From the NCBI RefSeq assembly GCF_020166335.1, contig NZ_JAIUJR010000007.1, positions 62,001 through 126,000 of the forward strand: DNA of 64,000 nucleotides, in the 5' to 3' direction. Position 1 is the first letter of the stretch. The number at the start of each line of letters is the position of its first letter. Position numbers and translations under genes: made by a program. The stretch is from Winogradskyella alexanderae (GTDB lineage Bacteria; Bacteroidota; Bacteroidia; Flavobacteriales; Flavobacteriaceae). Positions 27,616 through 39,441 of the stretch are shown in pieces. The notes below the pieces were generated by a model. That model did not search any database. It saw only the letters and a list, made by a program, of their open reading frames with translations, and had not been told where the DNA came from.

Positions 27616-28419
27616 ATGTCTAAAGTAGTATTGGTAACTGGAGGCTCTTCGGGAATTGGTAAAGCCATAGGCGAATTTCTCCAAAACAAAGGCTTTGTGG
27701 TGTATGGTACCAGTAGAAATCCATCCAATTATAAGAATAGTAAGTTTCCTCTAGTTGCCCTAGACGTTACAAAGTCAAATTCAATAACCCAATGCGTAGA
27801 AGAAGTCTTGATTAGAACTTCGAGAATAGATGTGCTTATTAATAATGCTGGTGCTGGAATTACAGGACCCATTGAAGAAATACCTGAGGAAGAAATAAAG
27901 CGAAATTTTGAAACTAATTTTTTTGGCCCTCTTAATGTTATAAAGGCTATTTTACCTGAGATGAGGAAACAAGGCTCAGGGATAATTATAAATATAACCT
28001 CAATTGCCGGATATATGGGATTGCCATATCGTGGTATCTATAGTGCAAGCAAAGGAGCATTGGAGTTAATTACAGAAGCTTACAGGATGGAATTGAAGCC
28101 ATTTAATATAGATATGGTTAACGTGGCACCAGGTGATTTTGCCACTAACATTGCATCTGGTAGGTATCATGCACCTGCTAAAGAAGATTCACCGTATCAT
28201 CCGAATTATGCTAATGTTTTAAAAATGATGGATGATCATGTTGATGATGGGAGTGATCCTAAGCAAATGGCACAAGCGATTTTAAGAATAATCAATACTT
28301 CAAAACCTAAAATCCATTATAAAGTAGGTGCGTTTATGCAAAAGTTTTCGATTGTTTTAAAACGCATACTACCGGATAACATTTACGAGAAGTTATTAAT
28401 GAATCATTACAAATTATAA
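27616..28419 (+). CDS. SDR family oxidoreductase
   Basis: 267 residues. Nucleotide loop T-G-G-S-S-G-I-G-K, then S-R-N at strand 2 (Arg suggests NADP(H)), I-N-N-A-G-A-G-I, catalytic Ser in I-T-S-I-A-G-Y-M-G and Y-S-A-S-K-G as Tyr/Lys. The pattern N-V-A-P-G-D-F-A-T-N-I after the Lys and the long C-terminal helix fit the 'classical' SDRs often annotated as ketoreductases or retinol-dehydrogenase-like enzymes acting on hydrophobic or steroid-like substrates. Substrate unknown. It is transcribed away from ffs. Confidence 0.85.
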   Translation: MSKVVLVTGGSSGIGKAIGEFLQNKGFVVYGTSRNPSNYKNSKFPLVALDVTKSNSITQCVEEVLIRTSRIDVLINNAGAGITGPIEEIPEEEIKRNFETNFFGPLNVIKAILPEMRKQGSGIIINITSIAGYMGLPYRGIYSASKGALELITEAYRMELKPFNIDMVNVAPGDFATNIASGRYHAPAKEDSPYHPNYANVLKMMDDHVDDGSDPKQMAQAILRIINTSKPKIHYKVGAFMQKFSIVLKRILPDNIYEKLLMNHYKL

Positions 28420-28463
28420 GTAAAATTGGTACGCTGTTTGATGTAGTTATTAAAACGGCTATC

Positions 28464-28865
28464 ATGAAAAATATCAAAACACTTTCCATAGTTTTATTAT
28501 CATTTCTATTTCTCAATTGCGAGAACTTCTTAGAGTGTATTATACCAAGAGAGCCAGAACTTCAAAATGCTACCTTCCCAATTGGCAATACTGAAAGTTA
28601 TTACTACACAGAAGTTAGGGCAGAGATTAATAATGAACCAAGAGACCAAGACTACGATTATTATTTTGAGGTTAGAGGGTTGCCTTTGGGTATGGATTAT
28701 TTTGTAAATTTTAGGACTATTAGTTTAGAGGGAAGACCTCAAGAAACAGGAGCTTTTGAGGTTACTATATTTGTTGATGTTGACGGTCCGTTTAGAGCTG
28801 ATGCTAGCGAAGTACTTTGTGATTACTCAACCTCCAAAACTTATACTTTAATTATTGAAGAATAA
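28464..28865 (+). CDS. Small lipoprotein, hypothetical
   Basis: 133 residues with a lipoprotein signal (F-L-F-L-N-C, Cys about 19). The mature part has acidic and aromatic strands (D-Y-D-Y-Y-F-E-V-R-G-L-P-L-G-M) resembling a single Ig-like or cadherin-like repeat, with Cys residues at C-I-I-P and V-L-C-D-Y. No known family is recognised. It follows the SDR by 44 bases on the same strand and may be co-transcribed. Confidence 0.6.
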   Translation: MKNIKTLSIVLLSFLFLNCENFLECIIPREPELQNATFPIGNTESYYYTEVRAEINNEPRDQDYDYYFEVRGLPLGMDYFVNFRTISLEGRPQETGAFEVTIFVDVDGPFRADASEVLCDYSTSKTYTLIIEE

Positions 28866-28971
28866 GGTGCAGAGCTCTTAGTAAATTGTTAATATATTTT
28901 AATGACCAAACAAAGAATAAACTGTCTTTAAATTGTAAATTCGCACATCTTTAAATTTTAATTACAGCAAC

Positions 28972-29625
28972 ATGAAGTTTTTTATTGATACTGCAAATCT
29001 TGACCAAATAAAAGAGGCTCAAGATATGGGTATATTAGATGGAGTAACAACCAATCCATCATTAATGGCAAAAGAGGGCATTACAGGTACGGATAATATT
29101 TTAAAACACTATGTTGATATCTGTAACATTGTTGATGGCGATGTCTCTGCCGAGGTAATTTCTACCGATTTCGAAGGTATGGTGAGAGAAGGCGAAGCAC
29201 TTGCTGAACTTCATGATCAAATTGTGATAAAGTTGCCGATGATTAAAGATGGTGTCAAAGCTTGTAAGTATTTTTCAGATAGAGGAATAAAAACTAATGT
29301 TACACTTGTTTTTTCACCAGGACAGGCACTTTTGGCAGCAAAAGCTGGGGCAACCTACGTGTCTCCGTTTATTGGTAGGCTGGATGATATTTCTACCGAT
29401 GGTTTAAATTTAATTGCCGAAATACGCCATATTTTTGATAATTATGCTTTTGATACACAAATATTAGCGGCATCTGTAAGGCATACTATGCATGTTATAG
29501 ATTGTGCAAAGCTTGGTGCCGATGTAATGACTGGACCGTTAAGTTCAATTGTTGGATTGCTTAAACATCCCTTAACTGATATTGGATTGGAGAAATTCCT
29601 TGCAGACTATAAAAAAGGGAATTAA
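28972..29625 (+). CDS. fsa: Fructose-6-phosphate aldolase (transaldolase-like)
   Basis: 217 residues, the short transaldolase/FSA class. Start [21 protein letters not shown] near 25; the Schiff-base Lys in I-V-I-K-L-P-M near 86; S-P-F-I-G-R-L-D-D near 130; A-A-S-V-R near 165. It either cleaves fructose-6-phosphate to dihydroxyacetone and glyceraldehyde-3-phosphate or acts as a transaldolase of the pentose phosphate pathway; the subfamily cannot be settled by eye. Cytoplasmic, decameric in relatives. Confidence 0.92.
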   Translation: MKFFIDTANLDQIKEAQDMGILDGVTTNPSLMAKEGITGTDNILKHYVDICNIVDGDVSAEVISTDFEGMVREGEALAELHDQIVIKLPMIKDGVKACKYFSDRGIKTNVTLVFSPGQALLAAKAGATYVSPFIGRLDDISTDGLNLIAEIRHIFDNYAFDTQILAASVRHTMHVIDCAKLGADVMTGPLSSIVGLLKHPLTDIGLEKFLADYKKGN

Positions 29626-29652
29626 GAAAGATAATAAGGTGTAGGAAACATC

Positions 29653-31113
29653 CTATTTAATAAATTGCTTTTTTTTGATTAAATCTTCTAGAGCTGCGGC
29701 AAAATCAGAACTGAAGATATTAACGTTAGGATGAATGATAATACCATTTGAATCTACTATTATTGCTTTGTTTAAATAGTTGACGGCCAATGTTTTTCTT
29801 GCCTTTTCAGAGTCTTTGAATCTGTATTCATTAGATGTCGCAAAATTATAATTGCCTATAATTTTTTTCCAGAATTTGTCATCATTGTCATTTACATTTA
29901 TGGATACAAAATCCATGTAATCAAATTGGTTTTTTAATGCTCTGACTTTATAATGACTATTACGGTATTGCGCTTTTGAATTGGAAGACCAAAAATATAT
30001 TATAGTTGGCTTATTAATAATGGAAACTAAATCATAATCCTTATCGTCAAAACCTACTATGTCTAAATTTGGTAAAGGGTTTCCTTGTCTTAGTAACTTC
30101 AATGAAGATACCAATTCCGTCATATAAGCTTTATCCTTTTCATTTGTACTTTTTTGCAAGTAGTAATTTAAAATTTCGTCTGCTTCAGCTTCGGTGTGAT
30201 TATGGCTGATGTAATCTCTTGCCTTATATTTTAGAAGATTATTTTTTATGGTTTCATCTGTAATTATACTGTCAATCAGATCTAGTTTTGATTTGTTATA
30301 TGCCATTGAGTGCCTATCAAATTTGCTATGATAATCATTCTTTTCATAAAATGAATTTATGGCCAAGTTGTCTATGTGTGAAAACAAAAATCTATTATAG
30401 GCAAAAAAACGACTTAAATGTTTAGCGTTATAATCAATTTCCGCTCTGTGAGCATAAAAGCTTTCGGGTAAATCATTAACATGAACAAGCTTATTATTAC
30501 CAAAGTAAGCAAACGGATATATTTCTTTATCTGCAAAATTATTGTAATTAATATTGGCCTCTACAATTGATTTAAAAAATTCCGATTGGTTATTTTTCTC
30601 AATAAACTCGTTAAGATGCGTTAAGTGCTTAAGCCTTCTGTCTTCAACAAACTTATGAAATGCTTCTGGTTCCATCTTAGAATATTCGACCAACCTATCG
30701 GCTTCACGTTCGTTAGACAAGTAAGTTTTAATTAAATAGTTGTTTTTTCTAGCACCATTACCTGTAAATACCAGCGATTCATCAAAGTCATAGGTGTTTA
30801 GTCTAAATAGGATACTATCATTTGGCTCTAATAGGACCATTTGGTATTCCCCACCGTGTGTAATAGAATATAGTCCAGGCGCGAGATTATTAATTTTATA
30901 TATAAATCTATTATTAGCATCTAATTTCAAAGAATCTAAAACTTCTCCTTCAGTATTAAAAAGAACAACGTCTTGATTTTTCGGATTTACAATTTCGCCT
31001 CCTAAATAAGCAATATCGCCTTCGTCGCGATTACCTGTATTACAGCCGAGCATGATCGCGAAAAATCCTGATAAAATAAATAAGGACCGAATAATGATAA
31101 GTGTTTTAGCCAT
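29653..31113 (-). CDS. TlpA-like thioredoxin-fold lipoprotein lacking the CxxC motif
   Basis: 486 residues from ATG 31113; a GTG at 31149 would lie upstream of the promoter box, so ATG is preferred. The signal ends at lipobox I-M-L-G-C. Residues 30-115 resemble the DUF4369-type Ig-like domain (F-N-T-E-G-E-V-L-D-S-L-K-L-D), followed by a helical middle. The C-terminal 140 residues have a thioredoxin fold (P-N-L-D-I-V-G-F-D-D, T-I-I-Y-F-W-S-S-N-S-K-A-Q), but where resilience-type TlpA proteins have W-C-x-x-C there is W-S-S-N-S, so it cannot be a thiol oxidoreductase. A binding or structural role in the periplasm is more likely. Confidence 0.75.
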   Translation of the reverse strand: MAKTLIIIRSLFILSGFFAIMLGCNTGNRDEGDIAYLGGEIVNPKNQDVVLFNTEGEVLDSLKLDANNRFIYKINNLAPGLYSITHGGEYQMVLLEPNDSILFRLNTYDFDESLVFTGNGARKNNYLIKTYLSNEREADRLVEYSKMEPEAFHKFVEDRRLKHLTHLNEFIEKNNQSEFFKSIVEANINYNNFADKEIYPFAYFGNNKLVHVNDLPESFYAHRAEIDYNAKHLSRFFAYNRFLFSHIDNLAINSFYEKNDYHSKFDRHSMAYNKSKLDLIDSIITDETIKNNLLKYKARDYISHNHTEAEADEILNYYLQKSTNEKDKAYMTELVSSLKLLRQGNPLPNLDIVGFDDKDYDLVSIINKPTIIYFWSSNSKAQYRNSHYKVRALKNQFDYMDFVSINVNDNDDKFWKKIIGNYNFATSNEYRFKDSEKARKTLAVNYLNKAIIVDSNGIIIHPNVNIFSSDFAAALEDLIKKKQFIK

Positions 31114-31124
31114 TGTTAGTGAAA

Positions 31125-31132
31125 CAAAAATA
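31125..31132 (-). promoter_or_regulatory. -7 promoter box of the TlpA-like lipoprotein
   Basis: Minus-strand TATTTTTG, exact TAnnTTTG, ending 11 bases before the ATG at 31113. Its place inside the longer open frame argues against a start at 31149. Confidence 0.5.
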
Positions 31133-31189
31133 TGGGTAGTTATTATCACCTGTTGTTAATGGCTCGTTAAATCTTGTTATAGTGTGTGA

Positions 31190-32872
<1,683 letters not shown>

Positions 32873-32890
32873 AAAGTCTTACAACCCTTC

Positions 32891-33136
32891 TTAAGAACTA
32901 GTTGATTCCATTTCTGCCTTTATTCTTTCTACAATTGTTGTAGCTTTTTCGAGTTCGTCATTATGAACAAAGACTTCTTGGTAGCCTTGATTCAAGGACG
33001 CATAACCAGCTAGTCTTTGAGATTCACCCTCATCCTTTATTATTGGGATAATATCCGAATTCTCGAGTGCGTCTTTTATTCTTGTAACTAGGATGAAATT
33101 GCCATAATATATTTTTGTGTATTCTGAATCTGACAT
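32891..33136 (-). CDS. DUF2007-like small protein
   Basis: 81 residues. The layout, V-T-R-I-K-D-A-L-E-N-S-D-I-I-P-I-I-K-D-E then V-F-V-H-N-D-E-L-E-K-A-T-T-I-V-E, is typical of the DUF2007 'putative signal transducing protein' fold, an ACT-like or GlnB-like small domain. No catalytic residues. Function unknown, cytoplasmic. It converges on the ABC-F gene. Confidence 0.7.
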   Translation of the reverse strand: MSDSEYTKIYYGNFILVTRIKDALENSDIIPIIKDEGESQRLAGYASLNQGYQEVFVHNDELEKATTIVERIKAEMESTSS

Positions 33137-33339
33137 AACTAATATATATTTTTTATATTATAAGATACAAAAAAAATCATATATATACAATCTTTTTATA
33201 CCTCGATTAAGTGCTTTTTAATCGCTAATTTTAACTGATTTTGGCAATGTTTTAGCAGAGTGTTAACTATTCAGCATAAGAAAATTCAGACTCTGATTCG
33301 TATCTTTATAATAGGTTAAACGTTTAAAAATCAAGTGCT

Positions 33340-34131
33340 ATGAGATCAAAATTATTTTTAGTTCCACTCGGTCTAATTTTACTAAGTAGTTGTGCTGTAA
33401 TTAGACCAGGTGAGGCCGGTATGAAACAAAAATTGGGTGAATTAGAAAACAAAGTTACTACCCAAGGAACAATTTGGTATAATCCATTTACAACTAAGGT
33501 AGTAAAGGAATCCATTCAAACAAATAATTTGGAGCTATCCCTTAATCTACCAACAAAAGAAGGTCTTAGTGTAACATCAGAGATTTCTATTCTTTATAGA
33601 CTAGAGGTAGAGCGCGTACCGGAAATTCTTGAAGAGATTGGGCCAAATTATACCGGAGTCATTACTAGTGTTTTCAGGTCGGCTTCTGCAGATGTTTGTT
33701 CTCAATTTTTTGCTAAGGACATGCATTCAGGAAGACGTGCTGATATAGAACTGGCAATTCAGGATAAAATGGCAGAAAATTTGAATAAACAAGGTATTCT
33801 TATTGAAGCTGTGCTAATGAAAAGCATACAACTTCCAAGAGGACTTTCTAACAGTATTGAGCAAAAACTTCAAGCAGAACAAGATGCAATGCGTATGGAA
33901 TTTATTCTACAACAAGAACGCTTGGAAGCACAGCGTAAAATCATTGAAGCCGAAGGGACGCGTGATGCACAAAAAATTCTTTCTGAAGGTTTAACACCAG
34001 CTATAATTAAAATTAGGAGTATTGAAGCATTTAAGGAATTAGCTAAATCTGCTAATAGTAAGGTAATTATTACTGACGGTAAAACGCCTTATTTAATTAA
34101 CTCGGTAGAGAAAACAGGTTTAGAAGACTAG
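33340..34131 (+). CDS. SPFH/prohibitin-family lipoprotein
   Basis: 263 residues. The N-terminus has a lipobox (I-L-L-S-S-C, Cys about 18) instead of the usual transmembrane anchor. The SPFH domain follows (V-I-R-P-G-E-A-G-M-K-Q-K, T-K-E-G-L-S-V-T-S-E-I-S-I-L-Y-R-L), then a long Glu/Ala/Arg-rich helix (L-Q-A-E-Q-D-A-M-R-M-E-F, A-Q-R-K-I-I-E-A-E-G-T-R-D-A) that drives ring assembly. It probably forms membrane-associated oligomers in the periplasm that guard or organise membrane proteins. Monocistronic. Confidence 0.87.
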   Translation: MRSKLFLVPLGLILLSSCAVIRPGEAGMKQKLGELENKVTTQGTIWYNPFTTKVVKESIQTNNLELSLNLPTKEGLSVTSEISILYRLEVERVPEILEEIGPNYTGVITSVFRSASADVCSQFFAKDMHSGRRADIELAIQDKMAENLNKQGILIEAVLMKSIQLPRGLSNSIEQKLQAEQDAMRMEFILQQERLEAQRKIIEAEGTRDAQKILSEGLTPAIIKIRSIEAFKELAKSANSKVIITDGKTPYLINSVEKTGLED

Positions 34132-34150
34132 AATTTGAACACAAAAAATA

Positions 34151-34183
34151 AAAAACCTCAATAATCTTAATTGAGGTTTTTTT
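34151..34183. terminator. Bidirectional intrinsic terminator
   Basis: AAAAACCTCAAT and ATTGAGGTTTTT with a short loop between, located between the convergent SPFH gene and the gene at 34203. Confidence 0.8.
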
Positions 34184-34202
34184 ATGCACGAATCTTTTAT
34201 TT

Positions 34203-34922
34203 CTAAGCATTAAAATACTTACTATCCCAAATCGCCGTATTGAAGTTCTTTCCGGCAGCAAAACCATAATAAATTACAATTGCAGCGATAGATTTAAAGA
34301 TAAAAAAGAATATCATTCCAGCTTGGGTAGCGTTTGGTTCATTTGAAAAAACGCCTTCTGGAAAAAGTCCAGTTGCAAGTAAGCTAACAAGAATAGTCGT
34401 TATTATCAAATTGCCAAAACTTTTGTATGGCCACATAAGCAGTTTTCTAAATGGACTTAAATCATTTCCCCATTTGTGAATTAAGTAGTAATATCCATTT
34501 CCAATTGGCGCAAACAACAATGGATCGTCTGCGTTTTCTAGTTTAAACATTTTCGATGGCGCTATTATTTTGAAACCATTTAAAGCAGTATCATGGTTTT
34601 TTTCTAAAGCTTTTATTTTTGAAATTGCGTCATAGGGTAACTCTCCTTTAAAATATTTTGAGTCTAGAAAACGTAATCTGTAATCAATACAAATTTCTCT
34701 AATTTGATCTATGTGGTATATCTTACTCGTTTCTAAAAGATCAAAATCAAAATCGTTTGAGGAAGAAGTATTCCTAGAAGATAAGGCATCTAAAATGTCA
34801 GCATCTTTCTGATCATCATTGTCTAAGATATTCTGAACAGCCTTTAGAATTTCCTCTTCATTAGTTTGCTTAACTTTCAGTGAATGCAATCTTTCTTCAA
34901 TATTTGTCTTTTTCAATAACAT
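34203..34922 (-). CDS. Membrane protein, hypothetical
   Basis: 239 residues. The first 130 are soluble and helical (N-E-E-E-I-L-K-A-V-Q-N-I-L, C-I-D-Y-R-L-R-F-L-D-S-K-Y-F). After F-A-P-I-G-N-G-Y-Y-Y-L-I-H-K-W-G come two predicted membrane helices at about 170-190 (S-F-G-N-L-I-I-T-T-I-L-V-S-L-L-A) and 205-225. No signal peptide. No family recognised. The soluble part plus C-terminal hairpin suggests a membrane-anchored cytoplasmic regulator, without further evidence. Confidence 0.6.
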   Translation of the reverse strand: MLLKKTNIEERLHSLKVKQTNEEEILKAVQNILDNDDQKDADILDALSSRNTSSSNDFDFDLLETSKIYHIDQIREICIDYRLRFLDSKYFKGELPYDAISKIKALEKNHDTALNGFKIIAPSKMFKLENADDPLLFAPIGNGYYYLIHKWGNDLSPFRKLLMWPYKSFGNLIITTILVSLLATGLFPEGVFSNEPNATQAGMIFFFIFKSIAAIVIYYGFAAGKNFNTAIWDSKYFNA

Positions 34923-35190
34923 GAGCGAATTTTTTTTATAAAAATAATATGCAAATCAACACAGAGCAAGTCTTTAACAAATGTGTTTAGATTTTTTATC
35001 GTAAATGTCGTATTAATTTTAAAATGTTTAAACAAAACATATAAAGTCATTATTGTTTAAAACAATTCTAAATAATCAATCAATAGATAAGACCTATTGT
35101 AAAATAAAAATTTAGAATATTCTTATAAAATTACAACGCAATGTTTGGTTAACTTTATAGGGAATAAAATTGAATATAAACTAAAACTGA

Positions 35191-37401
<2,211 letters not shown>

Positions 37402-37427
37402 TACACGATTAATAGCAAATGAAAAAG

Positions 37428-37462
37428 AAGGGGTACGTAACATTGGTTCGTATCCCTTTTTT
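37428..37462 (+). terminator. Terminator between katG and the ankyrin gene
   Basis: AAGGGGTACG (37428-37437) pairs with CGTATCCCTT (37449-37458), one G-U pair, then a T-run. Ankyrin transcription would need read-through or its own promoter. Confidence 0.75.
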
Positions 37463-37481
37463 AAACCTTAATTTTTAAAAG

Positions 37482-37952
37482 ATGAATGCAATAGAATTAT
37501 TTTTCAGTACGATTCAAACTGGTAATCATGAAAATATAAAACTGCAAATTCAAACCAATCCAGAACTTGTAAATATGAGTGATGCTAGAGGTTTCACACC
37601 TTTAATATTTTCAACTTATTTTAACCAACAAGATATTGCCAAAACACTTATAAATAATGGAGCAGAGGTTAATGCTAAGGATGCTTCGGGAAATACAGCA
37701 TTAATAGGTGTTAGCTTTAAGGGGAATATCGATATCGTCAATTTATTAATTAAAAATGGTGCAGATATTAATGCTCAAAATAATCAGGGAAGTACAGCTT
37801 TAATTTTTGCGACACAATACGATAAAAAAGATGTTGTCAGCTTGTTATTAAATCACAAGGCTAATAAGAATTTAAAAGACAACATTGGAAAAACGGCTCT
37901 GGATTATGCTAGGGAAAAGAATTTTAGCGAACTAGTAGACATTTTATCATAA
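37482..37952 (+). CDS. Ankyrin-repeat protein (AnkB-like)
   Basis: 156 residues forming about four ankyrin repeats; consensus pieces such as G-F-T-P-L-I-F, G-N-T-A-L-I-G, G-S-T-A-L-I-F and G-K-T-A-L-D-Y-A mark successive repeats of 33 residues. There is no signal peptide. In Pseudomonas, AnkB supports KatB catalase; the position directly after katG suggests a similar helper role, by inference. Confidence 0.87.
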   Translation: MNAIELFFSTIQTGNHENIKLQIQTNPELVNMSDARGFTPLIFSTYFNQQDIAKTLINNGAEVNAKDASGNTALIGVSFKGNIDIVNLLIKNGADINAQNNQGSTALIFATQYDKKDVVSLLLNHKANKNLKDNIGKTALDYAREKNFSELVDILS

Positions 37953-37962
37953 CTAAAAATTT

Positions 37963-37993
37963 AAAAGCCACTTCAAAAGAAGTGGCTTTTTTT
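37963..37993. terminator. Bidirectional intrinsic terminator
   Basis: AAAAGCCACTTC (37963-37974), loop AAAA, GAAGTGGCTTTT (37979-37990), then TTT. A perfect 12-base stem between convergent ankyrin and DUF6952 genes; it also overlaps the last codon of the latter. Confidence 0.88.
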
Positions 37994-38249
37994 AGTTGTC
38001 AATAGATCCTAAGACCCGTTGCATAAATGTATTTAGAGCCTCTTTTTTTGGCTTGCCCTCCTTCATGAGTTTGTTGACTTCGATGGCACCATACATATTT
38101 GAGATTAATTCTCCAATAACATCCAGTTCTTCATCTTTAAGTGAAGGAACTTCGGTTAAATTTTCAAGCGTCTCTATGGTTTCAATTACGAAGTCCTCAT
38201 CGTTGTCTTCAATAAATTGCGTGAGTTGTTTTATAACTGGTAATTTCAT
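37992..38249 (-). CDS. DUF6952-like small protein
   Basis: 85 residues, highly acidic and helical (E-D-N-D-E-D-F-V-I-E-T-I-E-T-L-E-N-L). I recognise it as the flavobacterial DUF6952 family, which regularly follows a thioredoxin and a peroxiredoxin gene. It starts 2 bases after the thioredoxin stop, so it is the third gene of that operon. Its role is unknown; it may regulate or support the peroxiredoxin. Confidence 0.7.
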   Translation of the reverse strand: MKLPVIKQLTQFIEDNDEDFVIETIETLENLTEVPSLKDEELDVIGELISNMYGAIEVNKLMKEGKPKKEALNTFMQRVLGSIDN

Positions 38250-38251
38250 AA

Positions 38252-38560
38252 TTAAATAACTTCTTCTACCAATTCCTTTAAAACTTCAAACTTATTAGTT
38301 TGTACTTGGTTTTTAAACTCACCGCTTTTAAAGGTCGCAAAAGTTGGTAGGTTATCTACCGTGGCCAACTTTCTGCTTTCAGGAAATTTTTCGGCATCAG
38401 CAATGACAAATGTTGCATTTTCATTTTCAGATGCTAATTTCTTGAATTTCGGCTTCATGATTCTACAATTGCCACACCAAGTAGCAGAATATTGTACTAT
38501 GACAGTATCATTGTCTGCTAATAATTGTTGCAAATTATCTTCATTTAATTCGTGTATCAT
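38252..38560 (-). CDS. Thioredoxin-family protein with CGNC active site
   Basis: 102 residues, thioredoxin fold. The active site is Y-S-A-T-W-C-G-N-C-R-I-M-K-P near residue 30, i.e. Cys-Gly-Asn-Cys instead of the classic Cys-Gly-Pro-Cys; the cis-Pro is in V-D-N-L-P-T-F-A near 74. Loss of the Pro usually makes the site more oxidising. As it lies 23 bases after the peroxiredoxin gene, it is the likely dedicated electron donor for it. Confidence 0.9.
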   Translation of the reverse strand: MIHELNEDNLQQLLADNDTVIVQYSATWCGNCRIMKPKFKKLASENENATFVIADAEKFPESRKLATVDNLPTFATFKSGEFKNQVQTNKFEVLKELVEEVI

Positions 38561-38583
38561 CTCCTAGAATTTTTAGCGTTTTT

Positions 38584-39228
38584 TTAGTTTAAATGTGCTT
38601 TAAGGTATTCTCTCGTACCAGCTGCATTAGCTTGCATTGCTTCTTTACCATCTTCCCAGTTTGCAGGACAAACTTCACCTTTCTCTTGTACGTGAGTATA
38701 AGCGTCAATTAATCTTAAGTATTCATTGATGCTTCGTCCTAAAGGCATATGGTTAATTCCTTCATGAACTACTGTACCTTCTTCATCAATTATATATGTT
38801 GCTCTATAGGTAACATTATCCCCTTCTACTTGAACAGTGTCTGTATTTTCATCGTATACCTCGTTAGTAATATCTAGGATTCCTAAAACGCTAGAAAGGT
38901 TTCGGTTACTGTCCGCTATGATCGGATATGTTACACCTTCGATTCCACCATTGTCTTTAGAAGTACTTAACCATGCAAAATGTACTTCTGGAGTATCACA
39001 TGATGCACCGATAACGATAGTGTTTCTCTTTTCAAATTCTGAAAGTGCAGCCTGAAACGCATGTAATTCTGTTGGACAAACAAATGTGAAGTCTTTTGGA
39101 TACCAGAACAATACTACTTTTTTATTGTTTTTCTGAGCTTCCTCTAAAACATTAATTTTAAATGTATCACCCATTTCATTCATTGCGTTAACGGTGATAT
39201 TTGGAAATTTTTTTCCTACAAATGCCAT
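38584..39228 (-). CDS. 2-Cys peroxiredoxin (AhpC/Prx1 type)
   Basis: 214 residues. Peroxidatic Cys in D-F-T-F-V-C-P-T-E-L near residue 52 and resolving Cys in G-E-V-C-P-A-N-W near 185, the typical 2-Cys arrangement; G-A-S-C-D-T-P near 78 holds an additional Cys. It reduces hydrogen peroxide and alkyl peroxides in the cytoplasm. First gene of the peroxiredoxin-thioredoxin-DUF6952 operon; a TAATTTTG -7 box is 34 bases upstream. Confidence 0.93.
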   Translation of the reverse strand: MAFVGKKFPNITVNAMNEMGDTFKINVLEEAQKNNKKVVLFWYPKDFTFVCPTELHAFQAALSEFEKRNTIVIGASCDTPEVHFAWLSTSKDNGGIEGVTYPIIADSNRNLSSVLGILDITNEVYDENTDTVQVEGDNVTYRATYIIDEEGTVVHEGINHMPLGRSINEYLRLIDAYTHVQEKGEVCPANWEDGKEAMQANAAGTREYLKAHLN

Positions 39229-39262
39229 ATCAATAATTTTAAGTTACGTATTAAATTTTTAT

Positions 39263-39270
39263 CAAAATTA
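39263..39270 (-). promoter_or_regulatory. -7 promoter box of the peroxiredoxin operon
   Basis: Minus-strand TAATTTTG, exact TAnnTTTG, 34 bases upstream of the start. No clear -33. Confidence 0.42.
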
Positions 39271-39441
39271 AGGACATAAGTTGTAGTTCTATGATAGTCT
39301 TTAATTATAAAATACAATTGGCAAATTGCTTCTTCTTATAGCTTCAAAATGTCATTAAATAATTTGGCAAAACAGCAATTGTAAAGGCCGACTGCTGCAT
39401 AGTTTCTAAGAAATGTTTGGTCTTTTTAAAAATTATGTGAA

